Assembly: GCF_035046505.1 (NCBI RefSeq)
Contig: NC_089821.1
Location: 31,234,348 to 31,298,347, forward strand
Length of the DNA: 64,000 nucleotides
Source of the DNA: Tiliqua scincoides
Lineage: Eukaryota; Chordata; Lepidosauria; Squamata; Scincidae
Reading direction: 5' to 3'
Every line of letters starts with the position of its first letter. The first letter of the stretch is position 1. Positions 1-11,344 of this stretch are shown piece by piece. The position numbers were made by a program, and so were the translations under genes. The notes under the pieces were generated by a model that saw only the letters and a list, made by a program, of their open reading frames with translations, searched no databases and was not told the origin of the DNA.

Positions 1-654
1 AATCAAGTTTTTCATGGACCTTTTTTTTCCTTCTTTAATGCCACATTAAAATAATCATTTGCTACCTACACTTTGAGGCAATGGCTTCTCCATTTATCTC
101 AGCAGCAACAGCAGTGGAGAATGTTATTAAACCCATTTAGGAAATCAAATGCTCTAAATTTGCGTGTAACCTAATGGATTATTAAAATTTGAAGACTTGA
201 AATTATAACAGCTTTCAGCCTCGAGGTATCATATCCAGAAGGATACAGAAGGTCCAGTCCTATTAAACTTTCCAGTTGTGATGCAGCCATGTCAACATGT
301 ATGCACTGGAGTCACAGAAGACTCCTCGAGGTAAGGAAATATTTGTTCCTTTACCTTGAGACTGAATTGTGGGTGCATCGGTGCTGGAAAGTTGGATAGG
401 ATTGTGTGCCAAGTGTTTCATCTAAGAGTGAAATAAAAACAGACCTATGCTTGGAAAACTCAGTCTGGCCTTGGCCATGGAAATGTAACATGTTGGCAAT
501 TTTTGGCAGATACTGAAATCTCTCAGCTTTCCAGATGAGTTCTCATCCATTGAGTGAAAACTCCCATTCATATCTACTCCACTTTTCTTTGTACCATAGA
601 AAACCTGATTTTCCAGTGCTACTGCATGGTAAATGGCTTACTAACTTTCCAGTG
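1..654. other. Non-coding flank, no feature recognised
   Basis: AT-rich sequence with no splice-flanked coding stretch, no repeat family I know and no RNA gene. Short open frames here have no family resemblance. Confidence 0.4.
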
Positions 655-1009
655 CAGTGTTTCTCAAACTGTGGGTCAGGACACACTAGGTTGGTTGAGA
701 GCCAATTTCAGGTGGGTCCCCATTCATTTCTAAATTTTATTTTTAATATAATAGACTTGATGCTACCACAGTATGTGACTGCATTTGGGAAAATGTTACA
801 GACCTGTACTTTTACTATGTATATTCTTTTAACAATGATAGTAAATGGGACTTGCTCCTGGGTGAATGTGGATAGGATTGCAGCTTAGGATTGTAAAAAA
901 AATTTCTGCTTGAGGATGTCACTTCTGGTCATGACATCATTTGCAATGGGTTCTGACAGATTCTCATTCTAAAAAGTGGGTCCTGGTGCTAAATGTGTGA
1001 GAACCACTG
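655..1009 (+). mobile_element. hAT-type MITE, near full length
   Basis: A 355-bp non-autonomous DNA transposon. The left end reads CAGTGTTTCTCAAACTG and the right end GTGTGAGAACCACTG, imperfect terminal inverted repeats of the hAT (Charlie-like) pattern. The 8 bases on each side, TTCCAGTG (647-654) and TTCTAGAG (1010-1017), agree at 6 of 8 and fit the nTCTAGAn target preference known for this group. No transposase frame is present. Further copies lie at 27445 and 49309. About 845-885 carries half of the short palindromic MITE family seen elsewhere in the window (see the copy at 22886). Confidence 0.8.
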
Positions 1010-1091
1010 TTCTAGAGTTCCTTGAGAATGTCAACAAGCATAAAGATGGATAGAGATGATAGGGATGAACTACTAAATCTACTTGACAGAA

Positions 1092-1607
1092 ATGAGATGA
1101 TCCACTAGGACAGTGGTATTCAAACTGGTGGGTCACGATCCACCAGCCCATGTAACGCTGCCCCTTGCAGCGATGCAATCCCCAGGATCATGCCACTGAG
1201 GGGGAAAGGGGGCTCTTTTTAAACTTATGTGATGTCTGGGTTTGGGGGGTGTTGAAAGCCCCACAGAGCACTCTGCAGGGCTCCCTGTGGCTTGTAAAAA
1301 GTGAAAGGTGTGGTTGTGACCCACTTCCTATTCTGTTGTGATTGCAACTTTCACTTTTTACAAGCTGCGAGGAGCCCTGCCTAGTATTCTGCGGGGGCCC
1401 CCACACTCCCCAGACCCTGGCAGCTCGTAACTTACGTTTAAGGATAGCTTCCTTTCTCTGCAGCAGTGCGATCCTGCAGCAGTGCGATCGCGTTGCTGCT
1501 TTTCCCCTGCCCCCTCCCCTTAAAGGGAAAGGGGCAGCGTTACATGGGCTTGTGGGTCATGACCTACCAGTCTGAGTACTGCTGTCCTAGTGAATCATCT
1601 CATCTCA
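1092..1607. mobile_element. Long fold-back (near-palindromic) hAT-like MITE
   Basis: Core 1111-1584 begins CAGTGGTATTCAAACTGGTG and ends with its imperfect complement, with arms of about 57 bp that continue into GCCCATGTAACGCTGCCCC. A second inner arm pair (about 1258-1305 against 1346-1395) makes nearly the whole element one hairpin. The inverted repeat also continues about 19 bp beyond the expected ends (1092-1110 against 1585-1603, 18 of 19 paired). The bases next to the core share the CTAG centre typical of hAT target sites. No coding capacity. Confidence 0.7.
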
Positions 1608-2795
1608 AACCCGTTGCACAGCAAAAACTACCAGGCCCAACCTTCCATCAAGCACCAAAAAACTAGGCTCCTTGACAAATTGATATTTTTAATATCACAC
1701 CCTCTCAATGCTGTGAGGCAAACCTGGATGGTAGAAAGTGTGATTGATACCATGATCAGGGAGGGATTCATAAGAAAGAGAATCACCTCCAAATGAACTT
1801 TCATTTCACCTCATCTGAATGTCACAGTTTTGTTCACAATTGATTTCATTCGAACTCTCCTCTACTCTCCTCTACTCTCTGTGAGTAGTCAGGAGGTTTT
1901 TGCAAACTACAAAGCTGCCACCCCAGACAGAAAACATCTGTCTGTGGCTTTGAAACAGATTACAAAAATCCATAAAGGTCCGCAAGTGGACACAGCTGTC
2001 ATATAACAAAGAACTCAGCAGCAGATGAACACTTTTGTAAGAGCGATGCTGAGAAGGAGACAAAACATTTTATCTCCCTGGTCTTCCTCCAATTATGTAA
2101 CCCTCAGCGGAAAGTATTGATGGGACATGCAGAGATTCCTAATAGGGATGAAGATAGGAGTCCTAAATAAAGCCTGGCTGGGTGGGCACAGAACAAAAGT
2201 CAACATCCAGTTATTTCAGGTACTTGATTCAAAACTCAGTTAATGCAACTTTCCTAGGATTGCAGTCAGGAACACTAAATTTATGCTGTAAAGTATGCAT
2301 ATTAAAAATGTACAGTGATTCAGCAAAGTATCCACTAAAAGCGTGAAGTTCTTGCCTTGTGCAGTTCTTATGCTATCTATTCCTTTGGGAAAAGACTATT
2401 AGAAGAAAGAGGTCATGAGACAATGGCTTGCAAGTCTAGCAGCAAGCACCCAGCAAAACTTCAGCAAGTAACAAAACTTCTTTAAAATACTGTTTGAGAG
2501 AGGGGGAAAGCATTACACTCTGTAATGCATGTGGAAAATAACAATAACATAAGTGTATAAGGCAATGGGTAAGTTAAGAAAACTTCTGACTGGAATAATT
2601 GTCCCAGGTGATTTGTCTCATCAGTTCTGCCCTTGCTTAAGGAGCCAGCGCAGTTATTCTGGCATGTTCTTTAACTGAACAGGGTTTTTAATTAAACTAT
2701 TCATACAGCACCTCTCAACAAGTTCACAAAGCTGTTTAAGTAACAGAATAAATCAGTAAATGGTTCCCTGTCCCAAAAGGCTCAGAGTCTAAGGA
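1608..2795. other. Non-coding interval, nothing recognised
   Basis: AT-rich single-copy-looking DNA. No repeat family, exon or RNA gene could be supported. Confidence 0.35.
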
Positions 2796-2796
2796 C

Positions 2797-3237
2797 ACAA
2801 TCCTAACAGCTCCCTGGGCTGACGCAAGCCCCTTGCACCAGCCCAAGATGGTCGCGAAAGCTGTAAAACACTTCTGTGCCATTCCTGGAGGAGGGAGGCT
2901 GACATGGGACCGGCCTAATGGGAGTCTATGCCAGCCAAGCACAAGGTGGGGGAGGGCAGGTGGTGGACTAGCCTGTGGGTAGACGAGAGGTAAGCGGGGG
3001 TGGGGTCAGGAACTGGCACTTATACTGGATCCTAACCCCATTCCCGATCAGCTCGGGGCAGCTCCCAGCTGCTTGGATCTGAGTAGCCTCATTGGGGCTG
3101 CTTCAGCATGACATGGGGTAAGGGAAAGGGATTCCCCTTGCCCTGGACTGTGCCAATTTCAGCCCCAAAGTTTCCTTGGATGCAGGGCAGGCCCACTGGC
3201 CTGTCTGCTCCAGAGTTGGTTAGGATTGGCTGCCCAA
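2797..3237 (+). mobile_element. Long-form MITE of the GCAATCCTAAC family, diverged
   Basis: Starts with ACACAATCCTAACAG and closes with the complementary GTTAGGATTGGCTG, the shared termini of a family seen many times in this window. The interior is GC-rich (GGATCCTAACCCCATTC near 3030 and GGGGTAAGGG near 3115, also seen in relatives). Open frames inside are by-products of the base composition. Confidence 0.55.
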
Positions 3238-5384
3238 AACAGATGCGGAAGAGACACCAGCGACAGCCACTGGAAAAGATGCCGTGCTGGGGTGAAAAGA
3301 GACAGTTGCTATCCCCTGCTAAATAGAAGAGAACAGTACTTTAAAAGATGCCTCTTAGCCAGTTAGCATGAGAAGTTCACTCATGAACCCAGAATGTATG
3401 TCCTTTGCTATACAAGGCATGGAAACCAGACTCAGGCTGATGAAATATCCAAGCACACAGTGTTCAGTGTGAACCAAGGCTAGCCAATATACATTTGTAT
3501 ATTTAGATCCTGCTTTCATATTCCATGTACCTGAAAAAGGGATGGGTGAACTGTTGTGTTCACATAATTGAGAGTGCTGCAATCAGACCAATCCTTGCCA
3601 GCTATTCCCAGGACAGGGATGGGAAGGTGTGGCTGGATGGTTAGCAGCCAGGGTTCCCACAAGACATACATATTAAATTCTAGAACTGGGATTAGCTATT
3701 TTGATGCCTTTAGCAGCAATGGTTAGAGCCCCTGGCCACCACCAGGGAGCAGACATCCCATGGCTCTTAGCAGTTCCAAAAGGAAGGGATGGTTCTACAG
3801 CATAGTTGATAGCAGAGGCACATGTGATAGAACTGAGGGCTCAGGATGTGGAGGATAGAGACATGAGAGGGAAATGAGGCATCAGTGTGTGATGGCATGG
3901 AATTCGCTCCCCCCCCCCTTTTGCTTACCTGTGTAGGATGCATTGTGCTTGGGGTGATGATGTAGAATGTTGGATGTCTGTCTGTGTAGGCCTCCTGGGA
4001 CAGAATACCTGAGTGAAGAATTCTGAGAAAGTTATTGCCATACAGGTTGCCATGCATGCTGTGAGGGCCAACTGGTTATTTGAGTAAATCTGAGCAGCCA
4101 ATGTAAAACTGCAGGGCCCAGGAGTGGGAGTTAGGTTACCGTAGAGGAAAGGCCTACCTCCTCTGATTCATAGAACCTAGAGCTGATCTTGGGAAGAAAT
4201 GAGGGACCTGACCTGAGTATCACTCCGTCCTCCTGAATGGAGCAGAAATCTTTATTAATGGACAGGGCTCTATTTTCAGACACCCTCCTGGCTGACATGA
4301 TCCCCACCTGGAAAGCTGTCTTTCTGGACAGCTGCCATGGGGGCAGATTGCCAAAGGCTCAAACAGCGGTCTGGTCAGAGCCTTCACTACCCTAGAGAGG
4401 TCCCATGTGGGAGGCCGGTGTATGGTAAATGGATTGAGTAATGTCACTCCTCTCAAGAACTTCCCACCCCCCTCCTGAGTCCAATCCACCTCCTGTCTCA
4501 CCCTTTGTTCCCTTCCCATCTCCAAAATGCCCTCCCGCTACCCTCTTCCACCCCCTGCGCTGACCTGCCCAGGCTGGCACAAATGTAACCTATCCAGCAT
4601 TCGGGAGCCGGCACACACTTCTGGGCTGGGCCAGGTGGCTCTAGAGGAGTTGCAAACATTCTTTATGGCACATTTGCAACACTCCTGGACCAGTACGGGA
4701 CCAGGCCTAACGCAACCTTTAATTGCGCTCTGAAATAGTTAACTATCTTACTTTGCATGTTGCGAGGGATAGGACGTTATTTGTTCAATGTGCTCCCTTT
4801 GGGTGCCAAGTGCCTTTTGCCTTGGTTCCCATATCAAAGTCCCCCTTTGAGAGACCAGAGAGGTATAGCCCCATGCTGCACAACTTCTCATCTGAGATGT
4901 AGTCTCCCTGGCAAGGGCATTAGTACTGGGGTTGGTGTGGTGTGATTGGTTGCCAATTGTAGTCCATATTCGACACTCAATCATAGTAAAGTGCTCAGGG
5001 CAGGGAGATGGCAGATGAGCAATTTTCTGGTGTTCTTCCCTGCCCCATTGTTCCTTATAGAGTCACTCTTACCTACGCAGGAAGTTAGGGTATGGCGTAC
5101 ACTGAATCCTTGTTCCCCCCCATCCCTCTCATTCCTTTCTATGTCCATCTTACATCATGCACTAATGTTCTCCCTGTTTTGGCAGCATCCATGGTGCTGT
5201 TTGTTGTACCAGCATACATGGAGACACAGTGGTATATCTCAAGGGTAGGACTGGGTCTTCAGGTGATTAAAACATTCTGTTGGAAGACCTGTGTTTTCTA
5301 GAATGAAGACAGCTTTCATATGCAGGAGGCAGAAGTAGCAGTTGGTGGTTGGTGTACTGGGTCTTTTGAGGGCCACCAAAAAAG
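3238..5384. other. Non-coding interval, nothing recognised
   Basis: Mixed-composition sequence with a C-run near 3908-3918. I recognise no gene, exon or repeat family. GC-richer patches near 4250-4600 could be old decayed repeats. Confidence 0.3.
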
Positions 5385-5421
5385 ACCTTGCAGGCCACAT
5401 GCCATGTGTTGGACCACCCTG
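5385..5421 (-). mobile_element. hAT terminal fragment
   Basis: The sequence GGCCACATGCCATGTGTTGG followed by ACCACCCTG matches the common vertebrate hAT terminus that reads CAGGG-TGTCCAACACATGG on the opposite strand. Only this end is recognisable. Confidence 0.4.
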
Positions 5422-6667
5422 GTTTAGTGGATTTTGTCAGAACAAATCACCTAGGCCTGGTGGAAAAATATTTTAACAGCGGCTTAGATTGTGTTGGCAA
5501 AGTTGTGGAGAATGCACAAACTTCTTCAGTGATGCAGTGAAAGTAGATCTGGATCACACTGGTAATGAATAAATTTACCAGGTATAGACGTCTGTGAGAA
5601 GGGAAGTAATTGTACACCCCTTACTTACACTGGAATCATGCCGTCTTAAGAGAAAATGTGGTTAGGGGAAAGTTATGGAGTGTATGTCTTTTGATATGGT
5701 TGAGTTGCTTTTGAAAATTAATACATTATTTCAAACAAAGAAAGTCTGGTGTGTCAATATTGCTTTTCATCACTTTGGGGAAGCCAGAAACAATCGATAT
5801 GTGATGCCTTTTCCACGACTCGACCAACACTCGCAACATTATGGAAAAATTTTAAGTTTCATGAGGTTGTCTTCGTACATACATATGCATATATCTGCCT
5901 TCCACAATACAAAGTCATCCACAGTCCCTTTCGGTCGGAAAGTGAAATTCCAATTTATTTCAAAAGAAAGAAATTCTGCTATGGAACACTGAGTCCCTCA
6001 CAGATGAAGAGAACCTACAGTGAGTCAAGTTATTATTGTGTTATTTTTGCCTAAGGAGCTGAAAGAAATATGTGAGTTTCAGGTGTCTAATTTAACATCT
6101 AATTGAAATCTTTTTTGGAGGCTCTCTGGGAATAGAATTTGTGCTCTATTAAAGAGCTGCCAGTTTCCTTAAGATTGCCCATGTGATTTACGTGAACAGA
6201 GACACCTCTGAAGGGGGAATCATTTTCATTTGCAACCGCGGCACGTTCAAATTAAAGGGGGAAAGAATCTAATGCTCATATTAATAACTGGAACATTTTG
6301 CCCAGAGGCTGTTTTGGAAGAAAATGTTGTAAATAAAATAACCTAAGTTGATAATTCCAAAAGGCTATTAAACGTTGGTTGTTTTGTCCCTTTATTTAAT
6401 ACACGTGCAGATAGAGTGGACTAAAATGCTGAACTGACATCGCCTGACCCCTATTTTTACATAACTGGGGGCTATGCACAACTCTCATTCATTTAAATCA
6501 TGTGAAGAATGCTTTCCTCTCCTGCATTATTGAATCTGTTGAGCATTTAAGGGCTAAGTGGCCAGTGGAGTATATAGGTGCAAACTGAAATGAGCTGCAT
6601 ATGGAAAGGATGCAGAGTCAGAGTTTGCTAAAGCAGAAAACAAAATCTTGGTATGCGCCATGGCTAA
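5422..6667. other. AT-rich non-coding interval; possible conserved element at 6060-6420
   Basis: No gene. 5859-5896 is a 38-bp segment repeated at 6847-6884 (34 of 38 identical). 6060-6420 is AT-rich, free of known repeats and has the texture of conserved non-coding DNA (clusters of ATTAAA and TTAATA, homopolymers short). That last reading is only an inference from composition. Confidence 0.25.
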
Positions 6668-6732
6668 AGCCAGTGTGGTATAACACAGTGCTAGACTGGG
6701 GAGATCTGTATTCAAATCTCTGCTCACAGCTA
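6668..6732 (+). mobile_element. tRNA-type head of a CORE-like SINE, fragment
   Basis: AGCCAGTGTGGTATAACACA followed by GATCTGTATTCAAATCTCTG resembles the A-box and B-box head of the squamate CORE-type SINE seen reversed at 31827-32075. The body and tail are not evident. Confidence 0.45.
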
Positions 6733-6884
6733 AATGAGACATAAGCAATCTCCTATTTTTTTTTTTTAACAGAAATACTGCTGTTGAGAGCATGCATTAC
6801 AAATTTAATTGAAGCAGTGGGCAGAAAGCAGGTGCTAACCCTTTCCTCACGAGGTAGTCTTCATACATGCATATGCATATATCT

Positions 6885-7029
6885 TATCCTGCAGATGCCT
6901 GATCTCATCTGAACTTGGAAGCTAAGCAGGGTCCGGCCTGGTTAGTACTTGGATGGGAGACTGCCTGGGAATACTGGGGGCTGTAGGCTTATACCATAGT
7001 CTTTCGAGACTGAAGGTTGCCAACCAACT
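6885..7029 (+). mobile_element. 5S rRNA-derived SINE with a LINE-type 3' tail
   Basis: 6887-6990 follows vertebrate 5S rRNA closely from its first third to its 3' end: GATCTCATCTGAACTTGGAA, then AGCTAAGCAGGGTC (box A), then TTAGTACTTGGATGGGAGAC (intermediate element and box C), then CTGTAGGCTT. A tail, ATACCATAGTCTTTCGAGAC followed by TGAAGGTTGCCAAC, is not part of 5S rRNA but matches the 3' end of the LINE fragment at 14535-15113. This is the SINE3-type layout: a polymerase III head joined to a LINE tail. The first approximately 16 bases of 5S are missing or diverged. Confidence 0.8.
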
Positions 7030-7693
7030 TTTTAACAATCAATTCCCCAATTCATTTCCCTAATCAGAATCACCCCAGTTAATTTTCATTTTCCAGGGAG
7101 AAAGGTATAGCATTCTCATATTTTTTGCCCTGCATATGAGTAAGAAGCCAAAAGGCATCTTTTAAAATGACAGGCCTCATATTTAGCAGGTGAGACAAAC
7201 TGTTCCTCTTCACCCTAGCATAGCACTAGTGCCTCATTTATGTATTTTTTAAGATTATGATCCTCTCCTCTCTCCCTCCCTCCCTCCCTCTCTCTCACCC
7301 TGTTATTTTTTTTTTTTTTAAGTGTGTTCCCTCTGTCTGGAAGACATGCTCTCTCCTTGGTAGAAGCACTAACAAGTTGGCACACCAGAGCAGACTCTGA
7401 CATGACAAGAACAGTGGGGACTACCATGCCAGCTGACTGCTGTGTACAATGATTGCTCCTGATAGTAGCTAAGGATGTGCTTGGTCTTTCTCCCTGACAG
7501 CAGATTTTCAGTGCTCCCCTGGCTGCTTTTTCAATGCCTTAGGCTTCCTCTTTCTTGAGCATCATCCTGTGATCAACTTGACCCCGCATTGTTCTGATCA
7601 AAACTGGAGTTCTTCCCAGCCCACACCTATGACTTTAAGGTGAAACATGTAGGGTATCTAATCATGGCTCCCTGAGTGGTTCAGAATAACTGT
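7030..7693. other. Non-coding interval with simple repeats
   Basis: Contains a pyrimidine-rich TCCC/TCTC tract at about 7260-7296 and a T-run at 7307-7319. Nothing else recognised. Confidence 0.4.
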
Positions 7694-8110
7694 GAGTGCA
7701 ATCCTAAGCAGTCTTTGGGCAGCAAATGCTGGCCTGGGAGCCTTTGGTGCAAGGCCTTTGGTGCAAGGCTGGACTGGGAGTGTCCCAAACTTGCCATAAG
7801 GCACATTTGCACCTCCTTGTGAGCCGGGAAGGCCAGTGCATGGACGTAAACCAGCCTCCCAACACCAGATCACCACCAGCAAAGGGTGAGTTTGCGCAGG
7901 CCAAGTTAGGCCAGTGCAGGGGTCAGGGAGGGCGGGTGGAGGGCAGAACTGGGGTGTTCCAGGGCAGAGAGAGGGCAGATCTGTGGGTGGCCCAGGACTG
8001 GGTGGAGGGTGGGGCAAGGATATGGCATTTAGGTCAGATCCTAACCCCACTCTCAGGCGACCTGGCACATCACCAGGCTGCTCCGATCTGTGTCACTTCT
8101 TTAGGTGGTG
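7694..8110 (+). mobile_element. Long-form MITE of the GCAATCCTAAC family, diverged
   Basis: Begins GAGTGCAATCCTAAGCAG. The interior has CAGATCCTAACCCCACTC and the GC-rich tract typical of the family. The right terminus is decayed. Long open frames on both strands reflect GC composition. Confidence 0.45.
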
Positions 8111-8889
8111 CAGATTCGAATAAGCCCTTTGGGACTGCTGCTGTGTTACTCAGGAATTACTTTCCCTAACAAGGATTCTGAAACCTGAAATCCGTCATTA
8201 AACAGACATCTTTTATAACCTTGGCCTAACCCATACAGATCATTAGACTCTGGAATTAACGCTTGATTGTCAGAAACAATCTTCAGATTGCAACTTCCTT
8301 ATAGGGGGATTAATTTTTTAAAAGCCCTCTGTCCTAAAATGAACTGTGGCTGTAGTTAAGTTAGAAAAAGTTAATGAGCTGGAATAAATTGGAAGCATTC
8401 CATACCTTCTTGTCTGGTTTTTCTTTGGAATTGAGATTCTGATGTGGGGAGGCAATTTTCATCGGAAATGTGTAATGATTGTTACTTGATTGAGCTCTCC
8501 TGCTCTTATTTGGTGAATTACATCACTACATAGTTAACTTTCAAATGATGAGCTCAAAAACTGCAGCTAAGCTACATTTTGATTTGTGTGTGTACACAGT
8601 TTCTAAAGCAGGAATGTTCCATTTGTATTCCTCTGAACTCTATGGTTCCTTAAAAACTATTCAGGAGTTCCTCAGTGAGAAGTTCAATAATGGCAGGTGA
8701 GTGTCTGGGGGGGAAAAAAAACTTGCCTGTAACTATTAATCTTCCCTCCAATTTGCAAGTGTAAGAGAAAGTTGAGTGTGTCCTAGGATGCAATCTCATT
8801 TGATATAGTGAAGTTTAATAGGCCTGACCACTACCCTGAATGGACACATTGATGGAGAAAGGACTTCTTGAAGGCTGAACATCCTAAAG
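8111..8889. other. AT-rich non-coding interval
   Basis: No gene or repeat recognised; a short G/A run at about 8708-8720. Confidence 0.3.
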
Positions 8890-9102
8890 CAGCAATTGAC
8901 GACCTTTTTCATCTCATGGCATACTGACAAGGTGCTAAAACTGTAAAGGCCCACTATTGATTTTTTGACAATTGATCAGGTCCCCACCATGCTGCAAGTG
9001 GGGGAGCTCACATCCCCCAATGGCCTACTGATAAATGACTCTCCCCCAAACTCTCATGGCACACCTGCAGATCATTTGTGGCACACTGGTTGAAAAACAC
9101 TG
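8890..9102 (+). mobile_element. hAT-like MITE
   Basis: Left end CAGCAATTGACGACCTTTTT followed by CATCTCATGGCATACTG. Right end TGGCACACTGGTTGAAAAAC followed by ACTG. These are imperfect inverted copies of the hAT CAGnGGTTCTCAACC-type end. Related to the partial copy starting at 63725. Confidence 0.6.
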
Positions 9103-9344
9103 TAAAGAAATTATGGACTGCACTCTACAGGGACAGTAAAGTGCAGTAAGGACTTCTCAGAGATTTCAGTTAGTCCAAGAGTCACTCCACCACCACTACA
9201 CAAAGGCTATGAGGATAGGGTTGATCTCAGGGATCAGCAGTGGACCTCTCTGCAAGTTCTGGGCAGCTGCTGAGCACTGACAATGCTTGACACCATCTCT
9301 GTGCAGCTGCTAGGTTGCTAATTGGGACCAGTCAAAAAAAGACT

Positions 9345-9497
9345 GGAGTTCAACAGACTGTTGCAGACTGGGATTCAACATGAGGTAAGGGACCAAATGT
9401 TCCCTTACTTTGAGGAGACCTCCCTGCCCACACATGACAGCCGTTTTGCACTGTTGTATCATGGCACAAGCAGTGTCACTAGGATTGGGCTGTTAAG
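9345..9497 (+). mobile_element. Right half of a GCAATCCT-family MITE
   Basis: AAGGGACCAAATGTTCCCTT and then ACTAGGATTGGGCTGTTAAG reproduce the inner stem and right terminus of the family (compare 24171-24369). The left end is not found. Confidence 0.45.
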
Positions 9498-9705
9498 TTT
9501 ATTAATTGTGATTTTCATTTATTCTACTGTTCTTGATTGCTTTGATCTGTTTTTACTGCTTCTGCTCTGTTACCAAAAAAAGTTGAATTGCTACTATTTA
9601 GTATTTACTGATATTTGAAATGGTTTTATGATTTTGTGACTGCCCTGAGGGCATCATTTAAACCAAAGGATGGCAAATACATGCTTTCAAACAAACAAAT
9701 GCAGT
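9498..9705 (+). mobile_element. LINE (L2-like) 3' tail, fragment
   Basis: TTTTATGATTTTGTGACTGC, then a CCCTGAGGGCATC and AAACCAAAGGATGGC pattern, resembles the 3' end of L2-like elements, where a 'GCC-CCCTGAG' segment is followed by a GGCGG/ATA-rich end. No frame remains. Confidence 0.35.
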
Positions 9706-10082
9706 TAATAACTTATTTTAAACAAGCAATAGGCTAGCATACCATTGTTGGAACCAGAAGGAAAGGCAAAGGACCACGGCTAATGATACCAAAATTATTT
9801 GACAGAAGATCAAAAGCTGTACTTGTTCACTGGAATCATTTCTGCATGAGGCAACCACAATTGAAAAAAGTGGTATTGGCTAGAATTAGAAACAAGAAAG
9901 GTGATGTACTTGGATAGTTGATATATTATATAATACTACACATCATAAAGTAGGAGCTGTTCAAGCAAAGAGAATAATTATTGTAACTTGTTTATTTTTA
10001 AAAATATATATAATTAAAATTGTGAAGTGCTGGATCAAAATGCAACCCCTCAGGCACCTTCTAGTGTTTCTCTATGATACAT
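9706..10082. other. AT-rich non-coding interval
   Basis: Nothing recognised. Confidence 0.35.
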
Positions 10083-10557
10083 GTTGGCATCCTTCAGTCT
10101 CGGAAGACTATGGTGTCACGCTCTGAATGGTGGTTCTGGAACAGAGTGTCCTCTCCAGTGCGCGAAGCCTGGGTAAAGTAGGTATGGAGGATAGGCTGTT
10201 ACCCATGCAGCAAATCCCCCCTCTCCACGTCGCTGAAATGGTCCAATGGAAAGGCAGAGGCCAATACGGTTTGTTCCAGCAGCGTCGCAGGAGTTGCCAG
10301 AACGTGACTGTGTTCAGCCATGAACTGCCTCAGGGACTCCGGCTCCGGATTTTGCCTCGAGGTTGACTCCTGAAGCCTTTTCCATAACTGGATGTAGCCA
10401 CAAGGCAGTGGAGGTTTGGGATCAGAGTTTTCCTTCTCTCAGATGAGCTGCCTTCCCAGGCTGACGAGTCCCATCTACCCGGTTGCTGTTTAGTCGCCTC
10501 TTACAAGTACAGCCAAACTGAGGGCTTATTCTTATCCCCAGCCCCCAGGGGAATTCT
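10083..10557 (-). mobile_element. LINE-related element sharing the 3' tail of the 14.5-kb LINE
   Basis: Read on the - strand, the element ends CCAGAACCACCATTCAGAGC, a short GTGACACC, then ATAGTCTTCCGAGACTGAAG. This matches the last approximately 50 bases of the LINE fragment at 14535-15113. The upstream 400 bases contain no LINE frame. They may be a 5' untranslated part joined to the 3' end by internal deletion, or the body of a long SINE that uses the same partner LINE. Confidence 0.55.
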
Positions 10558-11344
10558 CTATGATAGCCTCATTAAAAACTCCTGTCGGGAATAAAATTAG
10601 AAATTTAGCCTTTCAATAATGTGTGTCCTGACATCACTTATGTTTTTCTCTCAAGAGGAAAAGAAAAGGTCCTATAATCTGAATGAGACTGCTAAGAAGG
10701 CTTTCAAACTCTACAAATCAGGCAAGGTCAAGAAACCATTCATTGCAGTCAACTATTACAGCAATACCTTGAATTCTCTTCTGGTTGGGAATCAGAGTAA
10801 AAGCATAGCCTTATTTAACTTGCAAATTTATTTTGGCTGGCAAAAAAAATGTAAATATATAACATATGCAAATGTGTGTGAACTCTATTTAGAAATATTT
10901 CTAAATAGAAATAAGAGAAACAGAAATAAAAGAAAAATAAAACACGAGAATGCCAAGAAATATCATGGCAAGTTGGATGAAATCAGATGAATGAGGAAAG
11001 CACGTGAAATTTGAAATGGGATTATAATTGAAAATGACTGAGAGAACAAATTGATGAAAGTCAAGTGGATGAAACACAGCAATGTGCTATGTAAGTGGCC
11101 CCTCCACTTGCCATCAGAGCCAGAACCAAACAGTGTCTCCTGCACATTGCCGTTGCCGCCTTCAGCAGTTACCATTTTGCACCCCCCAGCTATGCTACTG
11201 CTTTGCAGCTAAGGTAGGTGGGTATTAATTCACTTTTTCCCTCTCTGCCCACTCTAGGATTCTAAAGCAAGGTGCCAAGATTCTCAAACTGAGGTTTTGG
11301 GAAAGTAGATTGATCCACTTTACTCATGCCCATCCTGAGGCATT
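10558..11344. other. AT-rich interval with one exon-like stretch
   Basis: About 10648-10790 on + follows a good acceptor (TTTTTCTCTCAAG) and stays open for about 48 codons of lysine-rich peptide (EEKKRSYNLNETAKKAFKLY at the start). I do not recognise the protein and the downstream donor is weak. The rest is AT-rich and featureless. Confidence 0.2.

Noticed and set aside
6887-6990. A functional 5S rRNA gene
   Set aside because: The 5' part is missing, the 3' terminator T-run is absent and the sequence is joined to a LINE tail, so it is a SINE rather than a 5S gene.
7658-8169. Open frames of 136 and 147 codons
   Set aside because: Within a long-form MITE. Proline/glycine-rich on either strand and not conserved in other copies.
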